DNA from: an uncultured Phocaeicola sp.
GTDB taxonomy: Bacteria; Bacteroidota; Bacteroidia; Bacteroidales; Bacteroidaceae
Assembly: GCA_947581855.1 (NCBI GenBank)
Contig: CANPVZ010000007.1
Location: 94,669 to 158,668 of the forward strand
Length of the DNA stretch: 64,000 bases
Direction of reading: 5' to 3'
In this document: piece by piece, positions 1 to 10,056 of the stretch
How the letters are laid out: every line of letters begins with the position of its first letter
How positions within the stretch are numbered: the first letter of the stretch is position 1
Program-made: the position numbers and the translations under genes
The notes under the pieces: generated by a model
Databases searched by the model: none
The model's input: only the letters and a program-made list of their open reading frames with translations
What the model was told of the DNA's origin: nothing

Positions 1-347
1 AAGAATCTGGTGCTGCTTTAATTGCTGATGCACCGTTGGCAATTGTCGTAATGGCTGATCCTTTAGCCAGTGATGTATGGATTGAAGATGCTTCCATTGC
101 TTCTATTATGATACAGTTGCAGGCGGAAGACTTGGGATTGGGCAGTTGCTGGGTACAAGTGCGTGAACGTTATGCGGCGGACGGAACCTCTGCCAATGAA
201 ATTGTGCATGAGATATTGGATATTCCTTTGCAGCTTCAAGTCCTTTCTATTATTGCCGTCGGTCATAAAGGAATGGAGCGTAAGCCATTTAATGAAGACC
301 ATTTACAATGGGAGAAAATCCATATTAATCGGTACGGAGGTAAGTAA
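1..347 (+). CDS. Nitroreductase family protein, C-terminal part (cut by window edge)
   Basis: The reading frame is open from base 3, with no start codon needed inside the window, so the gene begins upstream. The visible ~115 residues include ASIMIQLQAEDLGLGSCWVQ, typical of the C-terminal half of FMN-dependent nitroreductases (dimer-forming helix and the G-S-C-W strand), followed by PLQLQVLSIIAVGHKG, the usual end of the fold. The family reduces nitro compounds, quinones or flavins with NAD(P)H in the cytoplasm; the substrate cannot be told from sequence. The stop codon overlaps the start of the next gene by one base, so it heads or continues an operon with the four genes downstream. Confidence 0.85.
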   Translation, partial: ESGAALIADAPLAIVVMADPLASDVWIEDASIASIMIQLQAEDLGLGSCWVQVRERYAADGTSANEIVHEILDIPLQLQVLSIIAVGHKGMERKPFNEDHLQWEKIHINRYGGK

Positions 348-676
348 TGGCGACTCATTCCAATCATAAGGATACTTATTTGGCTACATCCATTACACTG
401 ATCGTCGTAGGTATCCTCTTTTTGATAGATCGTTTAATCAATCTCTCTGCTCATGGATTGGGCTGGTTGGTTAATAGGGATAATTTATTATTGTTTACGG
501 CAGTTATCTTTCTCATATTCAAGCGTGATAAATCCATCGGTATTGTATTGCTGGCTATTTGGGCTATTTTGAATATCGGGTTGATTATCAGTTTGCTTGG
601 TCAGCTTTCTTCTTACCTCTTGCCGTTGGTTCTTCTTCTTGTGGGTATCATACTTTTTATACTATATAAGCGATGA
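347..676 (+). CDS. Small multi-pass membrane protein of unknown function
   Basis: 109 residues, mostly hydrophobic, with about four predicted transmembrane segments (roughly residues 14-30, 45-60, 65-82 and 85-106) and a short hydrophilic N-terminus. The pattern resembles the small LiaI/DUF5668-like membrane domains found in many bacteria, but no motif allows a functional call. The ATG overlaps the nitroreductase stop (ATG at 347, stop at 345-347), and its own stop overlaps the next gene's ATG in an ATGA arrangement. It is therefore almost certainly translated as part of this operon. Confidence 0.75.
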   Translation: MATHSNHKDTYLATSITLIVVGILFLIDRLINLSAHGLGWLVNRDNLLLFTAVIFLIFKRDKSIGIVLLAIWAILNIGLIISLLGQLSSYLLPLVLLLVGIILFILYKR

Positions 677-1464
677 AGGTAGTGTTTATCGGTGCGGGAA
701 ATCTGGCTACTCAGTTGAGCCTGTGTATGCGGAAAACCGGTTATGAAATCGTGCAAGTTTATAGTCGGACTGAAGAGTCGGCTTCTTTATTAGCCGGACG
801 TTTGGATTGTCCTTATGTAACTTCGCTGGAATGTATTGTACCGGATGCAAACTTATATATCGTGGCTTTAAAAGATTCGGCTTTGGTGGAACTGTTGCCT
901 CAAATAGCGGCTTCTAAATCGGAAAATGCGTTGTTTGTTCATACGGCTGGTAGTTTGCCGATGAGTATTTGGAAAGGTTATGCCAAGCATTATGGTGTAT
1001 TTTATCCCATGCAAACATTTAGCAAAGCTCGTGAAGTGGAGTTTGAAAATATTCCGATATTTGTGGAGGCAGACCAAGAATCTGATATAGAAACCCTGAA
1101 AACTTTGGGGCGTTCTTTATCGAACGTTGTTATGGAGGCCGATTCGGAACAACGTCGGTATTTGCATTTATCAGCGGTTTTTGTTTGTAATTTTGCCAAC
1201 CATATGTTTACTGTCGGCGAACATTTGCTTCGGGAACACCAGCTGCCATTCAACATAATGTATCCGCTTATAAAGGAAACAACAGAGAAAGTATTGGGTG
1301 GAATGAATCCTTCGGAAGCTCAGACGGGGCCGGCTGTGCGTTATGATCGGAATGTAATGGACAAACATGTCCGCTTATTGTCGGCACATCCTTTATGGCA
1401 ACATTTATATGAAGAAATAAGTAAAAGTATTTATCATGATAAATTACGATCTGAAAAAAATTAA
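673..1464 (+). CDS. DUF2520-type Rossmann-fold oxidoreductase-like protein
   Basis: 263 residues. The N-terminus ([17 protein letters not shown], residues 3-19) is a dinucleotide-binding Rossmann motif of the F420/NADP oxidoreductase-like type. The C-terminal half (from about residue 130, with [20 protein letters not shown] and TGPAVRYD) is the helical DUF2520 domain, related to the dimerisation domain of 6-phosphogluconate or ketopantoate reductases. Substrate and reaction are unknown. The start overlaps the upstream stop by 4 bases and the end overlaps the kdsC-like gene by 29 bases, so these are translationally coupled. Family recognition is good; a specific function would be a guess. Confidence 0.85.
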   Translation: MKVVFIGAGNLATQLSLCMRKTGYEIVQVYSRTEESASLLAGRLDCPYVTSLECIVPDANLYIVALKDSALVELLPQIAASKSENALFVHTAGSLPMSIWKGYAKHYGVFYPMQTFSKAREVEFENIPIFVEADQESDIETLKTLGRSLSNVVMEADSEQRRYLHLSAVFVCNFANHMFTVGEHLLREHQLPFNIMYPLIKETTEKVLGGMNPSEAQTGPAVRYDRNVMDKHVRLLSAHPLWQHLYEEISKSIYHDKLRSEKN

Positions 1465-1954
1465 AGCATTGGTATTCGATGTGGATGGGGTGTTGAGTTC
1501 GGAAGTAATTACTTTACATCCCAATGGAGAACCGATGCGTTCGGTTAATATAAAAGACGGATATGCGTTGCAACTGGCAGTGAAAATGGGTTTGCATGTG
1601 GCTATTATTACAGGGGGGCGTACAGAATCTGTTCGGGTACGTTATGCTGGGTTGGGCATAAAAGACATTTATATGGCAGCGGCAGTGAAAACCAAAGAAT
1701 TTGCCCACTTGTTGGAAAAATACCAATTACAACCCGATGAGGTGCTTTATATGGGAGACGATATTCCTGATTACGATGTGATGCGACTATGTGGATTGCC
1801 TTGTTGTCCGGCCGATGCTGCTCCCGAGATTAAGGCGATTTCTACCTATATATCTCATCGTAACGGGGGGTATGGTTGTGGCCGGGATGTGATAGAACAA
1901 GTGCTGAAAGCGCAAGGAAAATGGATGTCCCATGAAGACGCTTTCGGTTGGTAA
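1436..1954 (+). CDS. kdsC: KdsC-like HAD phosphatase (3-deoxy-D-manno-octulosonate 8-phosphate phosphatase)
   Basis: 172 residues, the usual size for the cap-less YrbI/KdsC subfamily of HAD phosphatases. HAD motif I is FDVDGVLSS with Asp15 (nucleophile) and Asp17; motif II is IITGGR; the Lys of motif III is in the AVKTKEF stretch; motif IV is [10 protein letters not shown]. The family removes phosphate from KDO-8-P, a step in making the inner core of lipopolysaccharide, and acts as a tetramer in the cytoplasm. Homologues can act on other sugar acids, so the substrate is inferred. It overlaps the preceding gene by 29 bases and is followed by maf. Confidence 0.85.
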   Translation: MINYDLKKIKALVFDVDGVLSSEVITLHPNGEPMRSVNIKDGYALQLAVKMGLHVAIITGGRTESVRVRYAGLGIKDIYMAAAVKTKEFAHLLEKYQLQPDEVLYMGDDIPDYDVMRLCGLPCCPADAAPEIKAISTYISHRNGGYGCGRDVIEQVLKAQGKWMSHEDAFGW

Positions 1955-1980
1955 CAGAATTTTCATTGACACTTTTTGCT

Positions 1981-2562
1981 ATGCTTGATAATTTGAAGAA
2001 ATATAGAATAATTCTTGCTTCTAATTCGCCTCGGCGTAAGGAGCTGATGACAGGGTTAGGAGTGGAATATATTGTGAAAACCTTGCCCGATGTGGATGAA
2101 TCATATCCATCGACTTTGTGTGGAGAGGAGATACCTCTTTATATATCTAAGAAAAAAGCTGCCGCTTACCTTTTTTCCATTCAACCGGATGAATTAATCA
2201 TTACGGCCGATACCATTGTATGGTTAGACGGAAAAGTATATGGAAAACCTGAGAATGAAGAACAGGCTCTCCGGATGCTTCGGGAACTTTCGGGGAAGAC
2301 ACACCAGGTTATAACCGGTGTAACACTTTCAACAAAAACGTTTCAGAAGAGTTTTGCCGTCACCTCTCATGTTACTTTTTCCCCCTTAACCGACGAAGAA
2401 ATTGAGTATTATGTGGCACATTATCGCCCGTTGGACAAAGCCGGTGCCTATGGAGTTCAGGAGTGGATTGGCTTTATTGGAGTACAACGATTGGAAGGTA
2501 GCTTTTTTAATGTTATGGGGCTTCCGGTACAACGTCTGTATAAGGAATTGATACGTCTGTAA
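1981..2562 (+). CDS. maf: Maf family nucleoside triphosphate pyrophosphatase
   Basis: 193 residues from ATG 1981. An in-frame TTG at 1948 would add 11 residues unlike the family and overlap kdsC, so 1981 is preferred. The hallmark ASNSPRRKELM lies at residues 13-23, followed by the ITADTIV segment with its acidic residue, GKTHQVITGV, and DKAGAYGVQ. Maf proteins hydrolyse non-canonical or excess nucleotides (dTTP/UTP type, or m7GTP) to the monophosphate plus PPi. The GAYGVQ stretch fits the dTTP/UTP (YhdE) subgroup. It is the last gene of the operon; fucI follows after a 130-bp gap with its own promoter. Confidence 0.88.
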   Translation: MLDNLKKYRIILASNSPRRKELMTGLGVEYIVKTLPDVDESYPSTLCGEEIPLYISKKKAAAYLFSIQPDELIITADTIVWLDGKVYGKPENEEQALRMLRELSGKTHQVITGVTLSTKTFQKSFAVTSHVTFSPLTDEEIEYYVAHYRPLDKAGAYGVQEWIGFIGVQRLEGSFFNVMGLPVQRLYKELIRL

Positions 2563-2611
2563 CGATTAATTCCTGTTAATTTTACACTTTTACGTCAATT
2601 TATCTATAATT

Positions 2612-2645
2612 CTTGCTTAGCGTATAGGATTAATTTCTATTTTTG
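2612..2645 (+). promoter_or_regulatory. Predicted Bacteroides-type promoter for fucI-fucP
   Basis: A perfect -7 element TATTTTTG (consensus TAnnTTTG) lies at 2638-2645, with CTTG (one mismatch to the -33 TTTG) at 2612-2615, 22 bases upstream. Transcription would begin near 2652, about 40 bases before the fucI ATG. I see no obvious repressor operator. The match is to a short consensus and is inferred only. Confidence 0.45.
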
Positions 2646-2692
2646 TGACGTTAACAAGGAGTTTAAATCACTTAAAATAGAAAAATTATACC

Positions 2693-4468
2693 ATGAAAAA
2701 GTATCCTAAAATTGGAATTCGCCCGACCATTGATGGTCGTCAGGGTGGTATTCGGGAAAGTCTTGAAGAGAAAACAATGTGTCTGGCTAAAGCCGTAGCC
2801 GAGTTAATCAGTAGTAATTTGAAGAATGGGGATGGTTCTCCTGTTGAATGCGTCATTTCCGATACAACGATAGGTCGTGTAGCCGAAGCTGCTGCTTGTG
2901 CCGAAAAGTTCGAGCGTGAAGGAGTCGGTTCTACTATTACTGTTACTTCTTGTTGGTGTTACGGGTCTGAAACTATGGACATGAATCCATATTATCCGAA
3001 AGCTGTATGGGGATTTAATGGAACAGAACGTCCGGGAGCCGTTTATTTGGCCGCTGTATTAGCCGCTCACGCTCAGAAAGGTCTGCCTGCATTCGGCATT
3101 TACGGACATGATGTTCAGGATTTGTCGGATAATACCGTTCCGGCGGATGTAGCTGAAAAAATTCTTCGTTTTGCTCGTGCTGCCCAAGCTACAGCTACGA
3201 TGCGAGGACGCTCGTATCTTTCTATGGGTAGTGTGTCTATGGGTATTGCAGGATCTATTGTTAATCCCGATTTCTTGCAGGAATATTTGGGTATCCGTGC
3301 CGAATCTATCGATTTGACGGAAATCCTTCGACGTATTCAGCTCGGCATCTTCGATCATGAAGAGTACGATAAAGCAATGGCATGGACTGAGAAGTATTGT
3401 AAGCCGAATGAAGGGGATGATATCAAGAACGAGCCCGCTAAACAAAAATCCCGCGAAGAGAAGGAAGAAGACTGGAAATTTATTGTGAAGATGACGATTA
3501 TCATGCGCGATTTAATGCAGGGTAATCCGAAACTGAAGGAAATGGGTTTCAAAGAAGAGGCACTTGGACACAATGCTATTGCAGCCGGTTTCCAGGGACA
3601 ACGTCAGTGGACGGATTTCTTGCCTAACGGTGACTTTTCTGAAGCTTTACTGAATACTTCGTTTGATTGGAACGGTATCCGCGAAGCATTTGTCGTGGCT
3701 ACTGAAAATGATAGTTGCAACGGTATTGCTATGTTATTCGGACACTTGTTGACGAATACCGGACAAATATTCTCCGATGTACGTACATATTGGAGTCCGG
3801 AAGCTGTAAAGCGTATATCAGGCAAAGAACTAACCGGCCGTGCTTCGGGAGGTATTATTCACTTGATTAATTCGGGGGCTACCACTCTTGACGGAACCGG
3901 GGCAATGAAAGATGCCGAAGGAAATCCTATAATGAAGCAACCTTGTGATGTTACCGAAAGCGATGTCGAAGCTTGTTTGAAGGCTACTACATGGTATCCT
4001 GCCGACAGAGGTTACTTTAGAGGCGGCGGCTTTTCTTCTAATTTCCTGACAAAAGGCGGTATGCCTGTGACTATGTCTCGTTTGAATTTAGTGAAAGGCT
4101 TAGGTCCGGTGCTTCAAATTGCGGAAGGCTGGACAGTAGATATAGATCCTGAAATTCACCAGAAGATAGATAAACGTACCGATCCCACATGGCCTACCAC
4201 TTGGTTTGTTCCTCGCTTGTGCGATAAATCCGCATTTAGAGATGTATATTCTGTGATGAATAATTGGGGAGCTAATCACGGCGCAATCAGTTACGGACAT
4301 ATCGGTGCCGATTTAATTACTTTGGCTTCTATTTTACGTATACCGGTATGTATGCATAATGTAGATGAGGACAAGATTTTCCGTCCGGCTGCATGGAATG
4401 CGTTTGGTATGGATAAAGAAGGCGCGGACTATCGTGCTTGTGCTAATTACGGACCTCTTTATAAATAA
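2693..4468 (+). CDS. fucI: L-fucose isomerase
   Basis: 591 residues, the same length as the E. coli enzyme. The start [20 protein letters not shown] and the internal blocks [38 protein letters not shown] and [22 protein letters not shown] are characteristic of FucI. It interconverts L-fucose and L-fuculose (also D-arabinose and D-ribulose) with Mn2+ in the cytoplasm; the metal ligands in this family are a Glu, an Asp and a His. It is followed 18 bases later by the fucose permease. Fuculokinase, aldolase and a fucose regulator are not present in the window, so the rest of the pathway must be elsewhere or absent. Confidence 0.97.
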   Translation: MKKYPKIGIRPTIDGRQGGIRESLEEKTMCLAKAVAELISSNLKNGDGSPVECVISDTTIGRVAEAAACAEKFEREGVGSTITVTSCWCYGSETMDMNPYYPKAVWGFNGTERPGAVYLAAVLAAHAQKGLPAFGIYGHDVQDLSDNTVPADVAEKILRFARAAQATATMRGRSYLSMGSVSMGIAGSIVNPDFLQEYLGIRAESIDLTEILRRIQLGIFDHEEYDKAMAWTEKYCKPNEGDDIKNEPAKQKSREEKEEDWKFIVKMTIIMRDLMQGNPKLKEMGFKEEALGHNAIAAGFQGQRQWTDFLPNGDFSEALLNTSFDWNGIREAFVVATENDSCNGIAMLFGHLLTNTGQIFSDVRTYWSPEAVKRISGKELTGRASGGIIHLINSGATTLDGTGAMKDAEGNPIMKQPCDVTESDVEACLKATTWYPADRGYFRGGGFSSNFLTKGGMPVTMSRLNLVKGLGPVLQIAEGWTVDIDPEIHQKIDKRTDPTWPTTWFVPRLCDKSAFRDVYSVMNNWGANHGAISYGHIGADLITLASILRIPVCMHNVDEDKIFRPAAWNAFGMDKEGADYRACANYGPLYK

Positions 4469-4486
4469 GCCTGTTTGAATTAGTAT

Positions 4487-5806
4487 ATGGCGAATAATAA
4501 ATCAATTTTACATAAGGATGGAGTAAGCTATGTGCTTCCCTTCATCCTTATCACTTCTTGTTTTGCTTTGTGGGGCTTTGCCAACGATATTACCAATCCG
4601 ATGGTGAAAGCTTTCTCTAAGATTTTCCGTATGAGTGTAACCGATGGCGCATTGGTGCAGGTTGCTTTTTACGGAGGATATTTTGCTATGGCCTTTCCGG
4701 CAGCCATTTTTATCCGTAAATTTTCGTATAAAGCGGGTATTTTAATGGGGCTGGGACTCTATGCTATCGGTGCGTTTCTTTTCTTTCCGGCAAAGGAAAT
4801 AGGAGAGTATTACGGTTTCTTGTTAGCATACTTCATTCTTACATGCGGGTTGTCGTTCCTTGAAACGAGTGCGAATCCTTATATTCTTTCAATGGGAACG
4901 GAAGAGACTGCTACTCGCCGGTTGAATCTGGCCCAGTCGTTCAATCCGATGGGATCATTATTGGGTATGTTTGTGGCAATGAATTTTATTCAGGCTAAAT
5001 TGAATCCGTTAGATAGTAATGCTCGTGCTTTATTGGATACAAACGAGTTCAATGCTTTAAAAGAAGCCGATTTAACGGTATTGATAACTCCATATTTGAT
5101 TATTGCTGCTGTTATTGCCGTCATGTTTTTGGTAATCCGCTTTGTGAAGATGCCGCGTAATGGGGACCAGTCACATGATATCAATTTCATTCCTACATTG
5201 AAACGAATCTGGGGAATCCGTCGATATCGTGAAGGTGTGATTGCGCAGTTTTTTTATGTAGGGGCACAAATAATGTGTTGGACGTTTATTATTCAATACG
5301 GCACACATTATTTCATGTTGGAAGGAATGGACGAACGTTCGGCAGAGGTGTTGTCACAACAGTATAATATTTTTGCGATGATATTCTTTTGTTGCAGCCG
5401 TTTCATTTGTACTTTCTTTTTGCGTTATATTAATGCCGGCAGATTATTAAAGATTCTTGCTGTTTGTGCAGGCTTACTGACAATCGGAGTTATCTTGTTC
5501 CAGAATCGATACGGAATATACTGCTTGGTAGGAGTTTCAGGATGTATGTCGTTGATGTTCCCTACTATTTACGGTATTGCGTTGGAAGGTTTGGGCGATG
5601 ATGCCAAGTTTGGAGCTGCCGGATTGATTATGGCTATTCTGGGAGGTTCGGTTTTGCCACCTTTACAGGCATCTATTATCGATATGGGACGAGTTGGTTC
5701 CTTCCCGGCCGTAAATCTGTCGTTTGTGCTTCCGCTAATATGTTTTGTTGTGGTGGCTTTGTATGGGCATCGCACATATAAGGCGTCCAGGATACAGAGA
5801 CGGTAA
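4487..5806 (+). CDS. fucP: L-fucose:H+ symporter
   Basis: 439 residues with about 12 transmembrane helices of the major facilitator superfamily. The opening segment VLPFILITSCFALWGFANDI contains the conserved membrane-embedded Trp/Asp region of FucP-type symporters, and FLETSANPYILSMG is the family's fifth-helix signature. It brings L-fucose into the cytoplasm with a proton. The gene is 18 bases downstream of fucI, so both are probably on one transcript ending at the hairpin at 5889-5940. The gut niche and mucin fucose use are inferences from the genus-like context. Confidence 0.95.
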   Translation: MANNKSILHKDGVSYVLPFILITSCFALWGFANDITNPMVKAFSKIFRMSVTDGALVQVAFYGGYFAMAFPAAIFIRKFSYKAGILMGLGLYAIGAFLFFPAKEIGEYYGFLLAYFILTCGLSFLETSANPYILSMGTEETATRRLNLAQSFNPMGSLLGMFVAMNFIQAKLNPLDSNARALLDTNEFNALKEADLTVLITPYLIIAAVIAVMFLVIRFVKMPRNGDQSHDINFIPTLKRIWGIRRYREGVIAQFFYVGAQIMCWTFIIQYGTHYFMLEGMDERSAEVLSQQYNIFAMIFFCCSRFICTFFLRYINAGRLLKILAVCAGLLTIGVILFQNRYGIYCLVGVSGCMSLMFPTIYGIALEGLGDDAKFGAAGLIMAILGGSVLPPLQASIIDMGRVGSFPAVNLSFVLPLICFVVVALYGHRTYKASRIQRR

Positions 5807-5888
5807 TTAGTATAGATAATATACATAAAGAAGCTGTCTCTAAATGGGAATTGAGAAAATCTTATAGATTGAACCTCGTTTTAAGATA

Positions 5889-5940
5889 AATCCCCTTGTT
5901 CTTGCTTTACATTTAGAATGTCAGGCAAAACAAGGGGATT
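5889..5940 (+). terminator. Stem-loop downstream of fucP
   Basis: A perfect 12-bp stem, AATCCCCTTGTT paired with AACAAGGGGATT, encloses a 28-base loop. The trailing T-run is weak (cattatgtttt), so termination efficiency is uncertain. Its position between the fuc operon and the convergent AlkC gene suggests it may serve both strands. Confidence 0.6.
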
Positions 5941-6051
5941 CATTATGTTTTAACTGACAAATAAGTAAGGTTGTTTCTTTTATTCTGAAGCGAACCTTAA
6001 AAGTGAAGTGAACTCTAAAAGTTTTTTGTCCAACTTTTGGGGTGCTTCATT

Positions 6052-7191
6052 TTATTTAATAAGCTCAAAATTGAGCCTATCAAATTCGTTTCCATTAACT
6101 ATTATCGCAATCTGATGGAGACCAGGATAAAAATGTCTCGTTGTTATGACACGAAAAGAATGTTTTCTAACAATATGAGTAACTGAATTTTCCGCATATT
6201 CTTTTTCACTAATTTTATAGATTCTCTTTGCTAATGTTCCATTTGATTTTTGGTAGTATATTCCGTATTCGAGTCTTATCTTTGTATTTCTGTTATTGTT
6301 GTTTGATAAGTTAAAGCAAAATTCAACGGTTTCTCCAATCTTAACCTTATGAGTTGAAATTTGATAATTTTCAATGGTGATATTCTCAATAGAATCAAAC
6401 CCAAATAACTTCATTATTTCTGTATTTCCTTGTTTTAGAAGCGTTCGACACCCATGCTTGATTATCCAATCAACGTCCTTTGATTCTCCTTTCCAACTTT
6501 TAGCTAAAGCTATTACCATTTGGGGGTTATCTTTTGCAATGTCATTCAAATTATTGGCGACACTTAGTCTTACAAATTTGGAAGGATCATTTTTTAGATT
6601 TTCTAAAATTGGAATAATGGGTGTTGGGTCTTTTTTTAATTTTGGTAAAGCCATAGCCCAAGGAAGGCGAGGACGACAACCTTCTGACGCAAGCCGCCTT
6701 ACTCCCCAATGCTCATGTGTTGACCAGACTAACATCTGTTTCATCATTTCATCTGGATACTTGGCTATAAATGCATGGGCAACAAATTCACAAGTCGTGA
6801 ATTGAGTGATTTTTTCTATTGCCTTAATAGAGATTTGGTAATCATTGATGCCATATTGTTCTATATAATTATCTAAGATAGCCCCATATTCTAATGTTAG
6901 TAAGTTGAAATTCCTATCATCTATTTTTGAAAAATCGGGTAATTGGTCTTTTACACAATCTAATAATTTAAGAATTTTCGAAACTGCTTTTTTGTAATCG
7001 GCAGGCAGGAATTTACCAAGGACCGTTGTGATATGGGCAGTACGTTGCTTATATCCTCTATTTTTCCATTCTTCATCCATTATTTGCGATACGAATTTAT
7101 CCGTATCAAAATCATTGATGACAAGTTTCAAATCTTTCGTGAATTTATTGAAGAACTGCTCATTATATATGTTTTTAAAAGATTCTACCAT
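6052..7191 (-). CDS. AlkC-type DNA alkylation repair glycosylase
   Basis: 379 residues. Residues ~1-255 form tandem helical HEAT-like repeats of the AlkD/AlkC superfamily. The block EHWGVRRLASEGCRPRLPWA (about residues 162-181) is the most telling family motif. Residues ~280-379 look like an all-beta Ig-like domain (KVKIGETVEFCFNLSNNNN onward), the accessory domain that distinguishes AlkC from AlkD. AlkC enzymes excise 3-methyladenine and 3-methylcytosine from DNA without base flipping. The gene stands alone on the minus strand, convergent with fucP. Its base composition is more AT-rich than its neighbours, which could mean acquisition. Activity is inferred from the family. Confidence 0.85.
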   Translation of the reverse strand: MVESFKNIYNEQFFNKFTKDLKLVINDFDTDKFVSQIMDEEWKNRGYKQRTAHITTVLGKFLPADYKKAVSKILKLLDCVKDQLPDFSKIDDRNFNLLTLEYGAILDNYIEQYGINDYQISIKAIEKITQFTTCEFVAHAFIAKYPDEMMKQMLVWSTHEHWGVRRLASEGCRPRLPWAMALPKLKKDPTPIIPILENLKNDPSKFVRLSVANNLNDIAKDNPQMVIALAKSWKGESKDVDWIIKHGCRTLLKQGNTEIMKLFGFDSIENITIENYQISTHKVKIGETVEFCFNLSNNNNRNTKIRLEYGIYYQKSNGTLAKRIYKISEKEYAENSVTHIVRKHSFRVITTRHFYPGLHQIAIIVNGNEFDRLNFELIK

Positions 7192-7644
7192 TTCAATTTT
7201 GTCCTTTTTAAAGTTTCTTATAAATACTCATGCATGCCTTTCTATACATTTTCTCCAACTGCAAAAATATGAAAAGTGCCATTTATGGGGAATGATGAGT
7301 GGCAGTTTTTGTTGTTTTTCCAAGAAAATAAGATGGTTATAGTTTCAGTTCCTTGCTTTTTTATGTGGTTATATGGGATCTCTGTCATATGTTTTTCCTT
7401 AGTTTGTTGAACTGTGGGTCTATATTGTGACTTGCAGATGCAGAGCTTCAATAGTATTTTCATGGGTGGCTACCTTTCGGTGCAGGGCGGTGTTCTTCCT
7501 CTCCAACGTTTGGCTTCGGGATGACTTTTCCTTGGCTTTACGTTATAAAAAACAATGGATAACGAACACTTTATCAGCTAATTCGCTACACATTGCTCAA
7601 ATTTACCATTTCGCTATGTGTTTATTTTAAAAGAGATGTTCTAT
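7192..7644. other. Intergenic region between the AlkC gene and the TonB receptor gene
   Basis: 453 bases. The right of the AlkC start holds a possible -7 box on the minus strand (TATTTTTG, 7262-7269) without a clear -33 element. The rest (7300-7640) contains only short open frames with no recognisable protein features. It may be decayed sequence, but I cannot identify a parent element. Confidence 0.4.
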
Positions 7645-10056
7645 TTAAAAATTGATACGTAAGTCTATCCCGAATTGCCGGGGTTTGTTAAGCTGTGCAA
7701 AGCTTGTACCCATACTTTCAAAATAGAATGAGTTATATTGTTTGTTGAGCAAGTTACGTGCCCATAAGTCTATCTGCAAATTTTTCAGTTGGGCAGAGAT
7801 ACGTCCGTTGTATAAGCCGTAGAATCCTTGCCGGGCATTGTTAGCTTCTGTCCAGTAGATATCGCCTGTGCCGGTGTAGTCGGCATATAGAAGAAGCTGC
7901 TTCAACCAGTGCTTTTTAGAGAAGAAGAAGGTATAGGAACCTCCGATGTTCATTGTGTGGCGAGGTACAAAGGGTACATAGTTGCCTGAATAATTTATTG
8001 AATTATCCTCGGCATCTTCTCCTTCGTCGTAGTTTTTAAACGTAGCGCGGGTATACCCGTAGGAAGCGTTAAGCTGTAGATTTCGTGTAATGCTTGCCAG
8101 GACACTTGCTTCGGCACCATAACTTCTGCTGCGTCCGGCATTCACCATAATGCGTCCTAAACCGCTGTTGACGAATTTTGCAATTTGCTGGTCGCGGGTA
8201 TCCATGTAGAAGGCAGCCATATCTGCTTGCAGTTTCCCTTTCCATAGAGTGAGGTGCGTGCCCAATTCATAGTTCCAGCTATATTCAGGTTTGTATACAG
8301 TACTTTCTTTTACATTCATTTCTTCGTCGGATACCGGTATAAATTCAAGATATCCGCGTACCATTTCTACTATTTGCGGAGGCATGCCCATAGTAGCATA
8401 ACGGTCCAATTCGCTGTTGCAGCCTTCCTTGACCTGCTTCATCATGACGTTCGACAAATCATTGCGTGTCAAATCGGAAAACATTTGCAGGTTATAGCCT
8501 CCCGAACGGAATCCTTTCGATACGGAAAGATATAGATTATTACTCGGATTGAAATCATATTTTAAAGCGAACTTTGGTAAAAGTTCAGTATAATTGTTTT
8601 TGATTTTGCCTTCTAATGAGGATTTGGCATTTAAATCTTTCAGTTTGATAGGCATACGTGGACTCGAGAAAGTGAATTCATATGGAAGTTGGCTTTTTGA
8701 GAAATAACGCATGCTCATACGTTCGTGGTCGAGGCGCAACCCTACGGTAAATGAAAATCCCTTTGTAAGGATGTTGTTAAAAGTCGACTGATGAAAAAAC
8801 GCCATGCTCAGAGTGGGTGTACCGAAATGGGTATCGATAGGCAATGATTCGGAATTGAGTTGTACGGTCATACCCATATTTTGAGCCGTTAGTTTTTCAA
8901 TTTTTAATTTGTCATTAATTAAATGGTCAAGCATTGTCATACCGTCTTGCCGGAAGTGAACCGGACTTTGGGTATTCAGATGTTGATAAGAGAAAAATCC
9001 TCCGGTTACCCATTGCCAGTTTCTGCCTGGATGACTTTTTAAGGAAAGTTCTTCCGAGTAAGCATTGAGCTGTTGTCTTTGTTCAAGTGTATAGACGGAT
9101 GCCGGAGAGAAGTCTTGATCCATGAGCATACGGTCGTCCAGATTCTGATAACCGGTAATGGAACTGACCACAAAATAATCAGCTTGATATTCCATTTGTA
9201 CACCGGCATGGAACAGTCCTCGTCGGTAGTTTCCCTCCGTATCGGTCCGTATTGGTCCTGTTTTTCCTGTTTCGTTGTCTACTGTTCCATAAGCATAGCC
9301 TCCTTCGTCACTATATTCATATCCTATAGATGCATCAATTTTGAGATTCTCGGCAGGGAGCCAAATAGCCCGAAGGCGTCCGCCGGCACTTTTTTGCGTA
9401 TCCGCTTTTTTGTGAAGGTACTCGTTCGTAAAAAATCCTTTGGAATGATTGTAAAACCCTCCGGCAGAAAAGGCGAATCTGTTGCTGATACGGTTGTAAT
9501 GCGATAGAGATGTGCCGTAGGAGCCGTTAGCATTGGCTGCACTCAGCTTGATGTCTGTTCCCTGGTAGCGGAATGGATTTTTTGTATATACTTTAATAAG
9601 CCCCCCCATTGTATTTCGTCCGTATAAGGTACCTTGCGGTCCTCGTAGAACATCAATGCGCTCTATGTCGAAAAAGTTGAAATCGAAAGCCGATTTGTCG
9701 AGATAGGGGATATTATCTACATATAATCCTACGGCAGGTGTGTTTATTCGTGAACCTATGCCGCGGATATAGATTGCCGAGGTGAGGCGTGAGCCATAGT
9801 CGGGCATGAAAAAATTCGGTACGATAGAAGTTATATTTTTTAACGAAGCTACTTGATGGTTTTGCATTTCCAATTGCGAGAATAAGGAGGCCGATGCGGC
9901 TTGTTGGCGTAATTTGGCATTTTCTTTAGGTGAAGCCACCACTAAAATCTCTTCTATATCAATTATTTTAGTTGTATCTTTGGGTTCTACCGGGTTAGCA
10001 ATAACCATAGTGGATGCCAGTGTAAAAGCTGTGGCGAGTAATAAGCTTCTGTTCAT
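7645..10056 (-). CDS. TonB-dependent outer membrane receptor (not SusC type)
   Basis: 803 residues. A signal peptide covers residues 1-20 (cleavage near VIA-NP). A TonB-box-like stretch IEEILVVAS follows at ~34-42, then the plug domain with YIRGIGSRIN, VDNIPY and IDVLRGPQGTLYGRNTMGG, then a 22-strand barrel ending in an aromatic residue (RINF). No STN or carboxypeptidase-like N-terminal domain is present, so it resembles siderophore, heme or cobalamin receptors rather than glycan-importing SusC proteins. No SusD partner or transport genes lie beside it, and the substrate is unknown. Codons for M-G-G-L in the plug contain a G7 run (coding strand). The gene is preceded by a long non-coding region. 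Confidence 0.92.
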   Translation of the reverse strand: MNRSLLLATAFTLASTMVIANPVEPKDTTKIIDIEEILVVASPKENAKLRQQAASASLFSQLEMQNHQVASLKNITSIVPNFFMPDYGSRLTSAIYIRGIGSRINTPAVGLYVDNIPYLDKSAFDFNFFDIERIDVLRGPQGTLYGRNTMGGLIKVYTKNPFRYQGTDIKLSAANANGSYGTSLSHYNRISNRFAFSAGGFYNHSKGFFTNEYLHKKADTQKSAGGRLRAIWLPAENLKIDASIGYEYSDEGGYAYGTVDNETGKTGPIRTDTEGNYRRGLFHAGVQMEYQADYFVVSSITGYQNLDDRMLMDQDFSPASVYTLEQRQQLNAYSEELSLKSHPGRNWQWVTGGFFSYQHLNTQSPVHFRQDGMTMLDHLINDKLKIEKLTAQNMGMTVQLNSESLPIDTHFGTPTLSMAFFHQSTFNNILTKGFSFTVGLRLDHERMSMRYFSKSQLPYEFTFSSPRMPIKLKDLNAKSSLEGKIKNNYTELLPKFALKYDFNPSNNLYLSVSKGFRSGGYNLQMFSDLTRNDLSNVMMKQVKEGCNSELDRYATMGMPPQIVEMVRGYLEFIPVSDEEMNVKESTVYKPEYSWNYELGTHLTLWKGKLQADMAAFYMDTRDQQIAKFVNSGLGRIMVNAGRSRSYGAEASVLASITRNLQLNASYGYTRATFKNYDEGEDAEDNSINYSGNYVPFVPRHTMNIGGSYTFFFSKKHWLKQLLLYADYTGTGDIYWTEANNARQGFYGLYNGRISAQLKNLQIDLWARNLLNKQYNSFYFESMGTSFAQLNKPRQFGIDLRINF

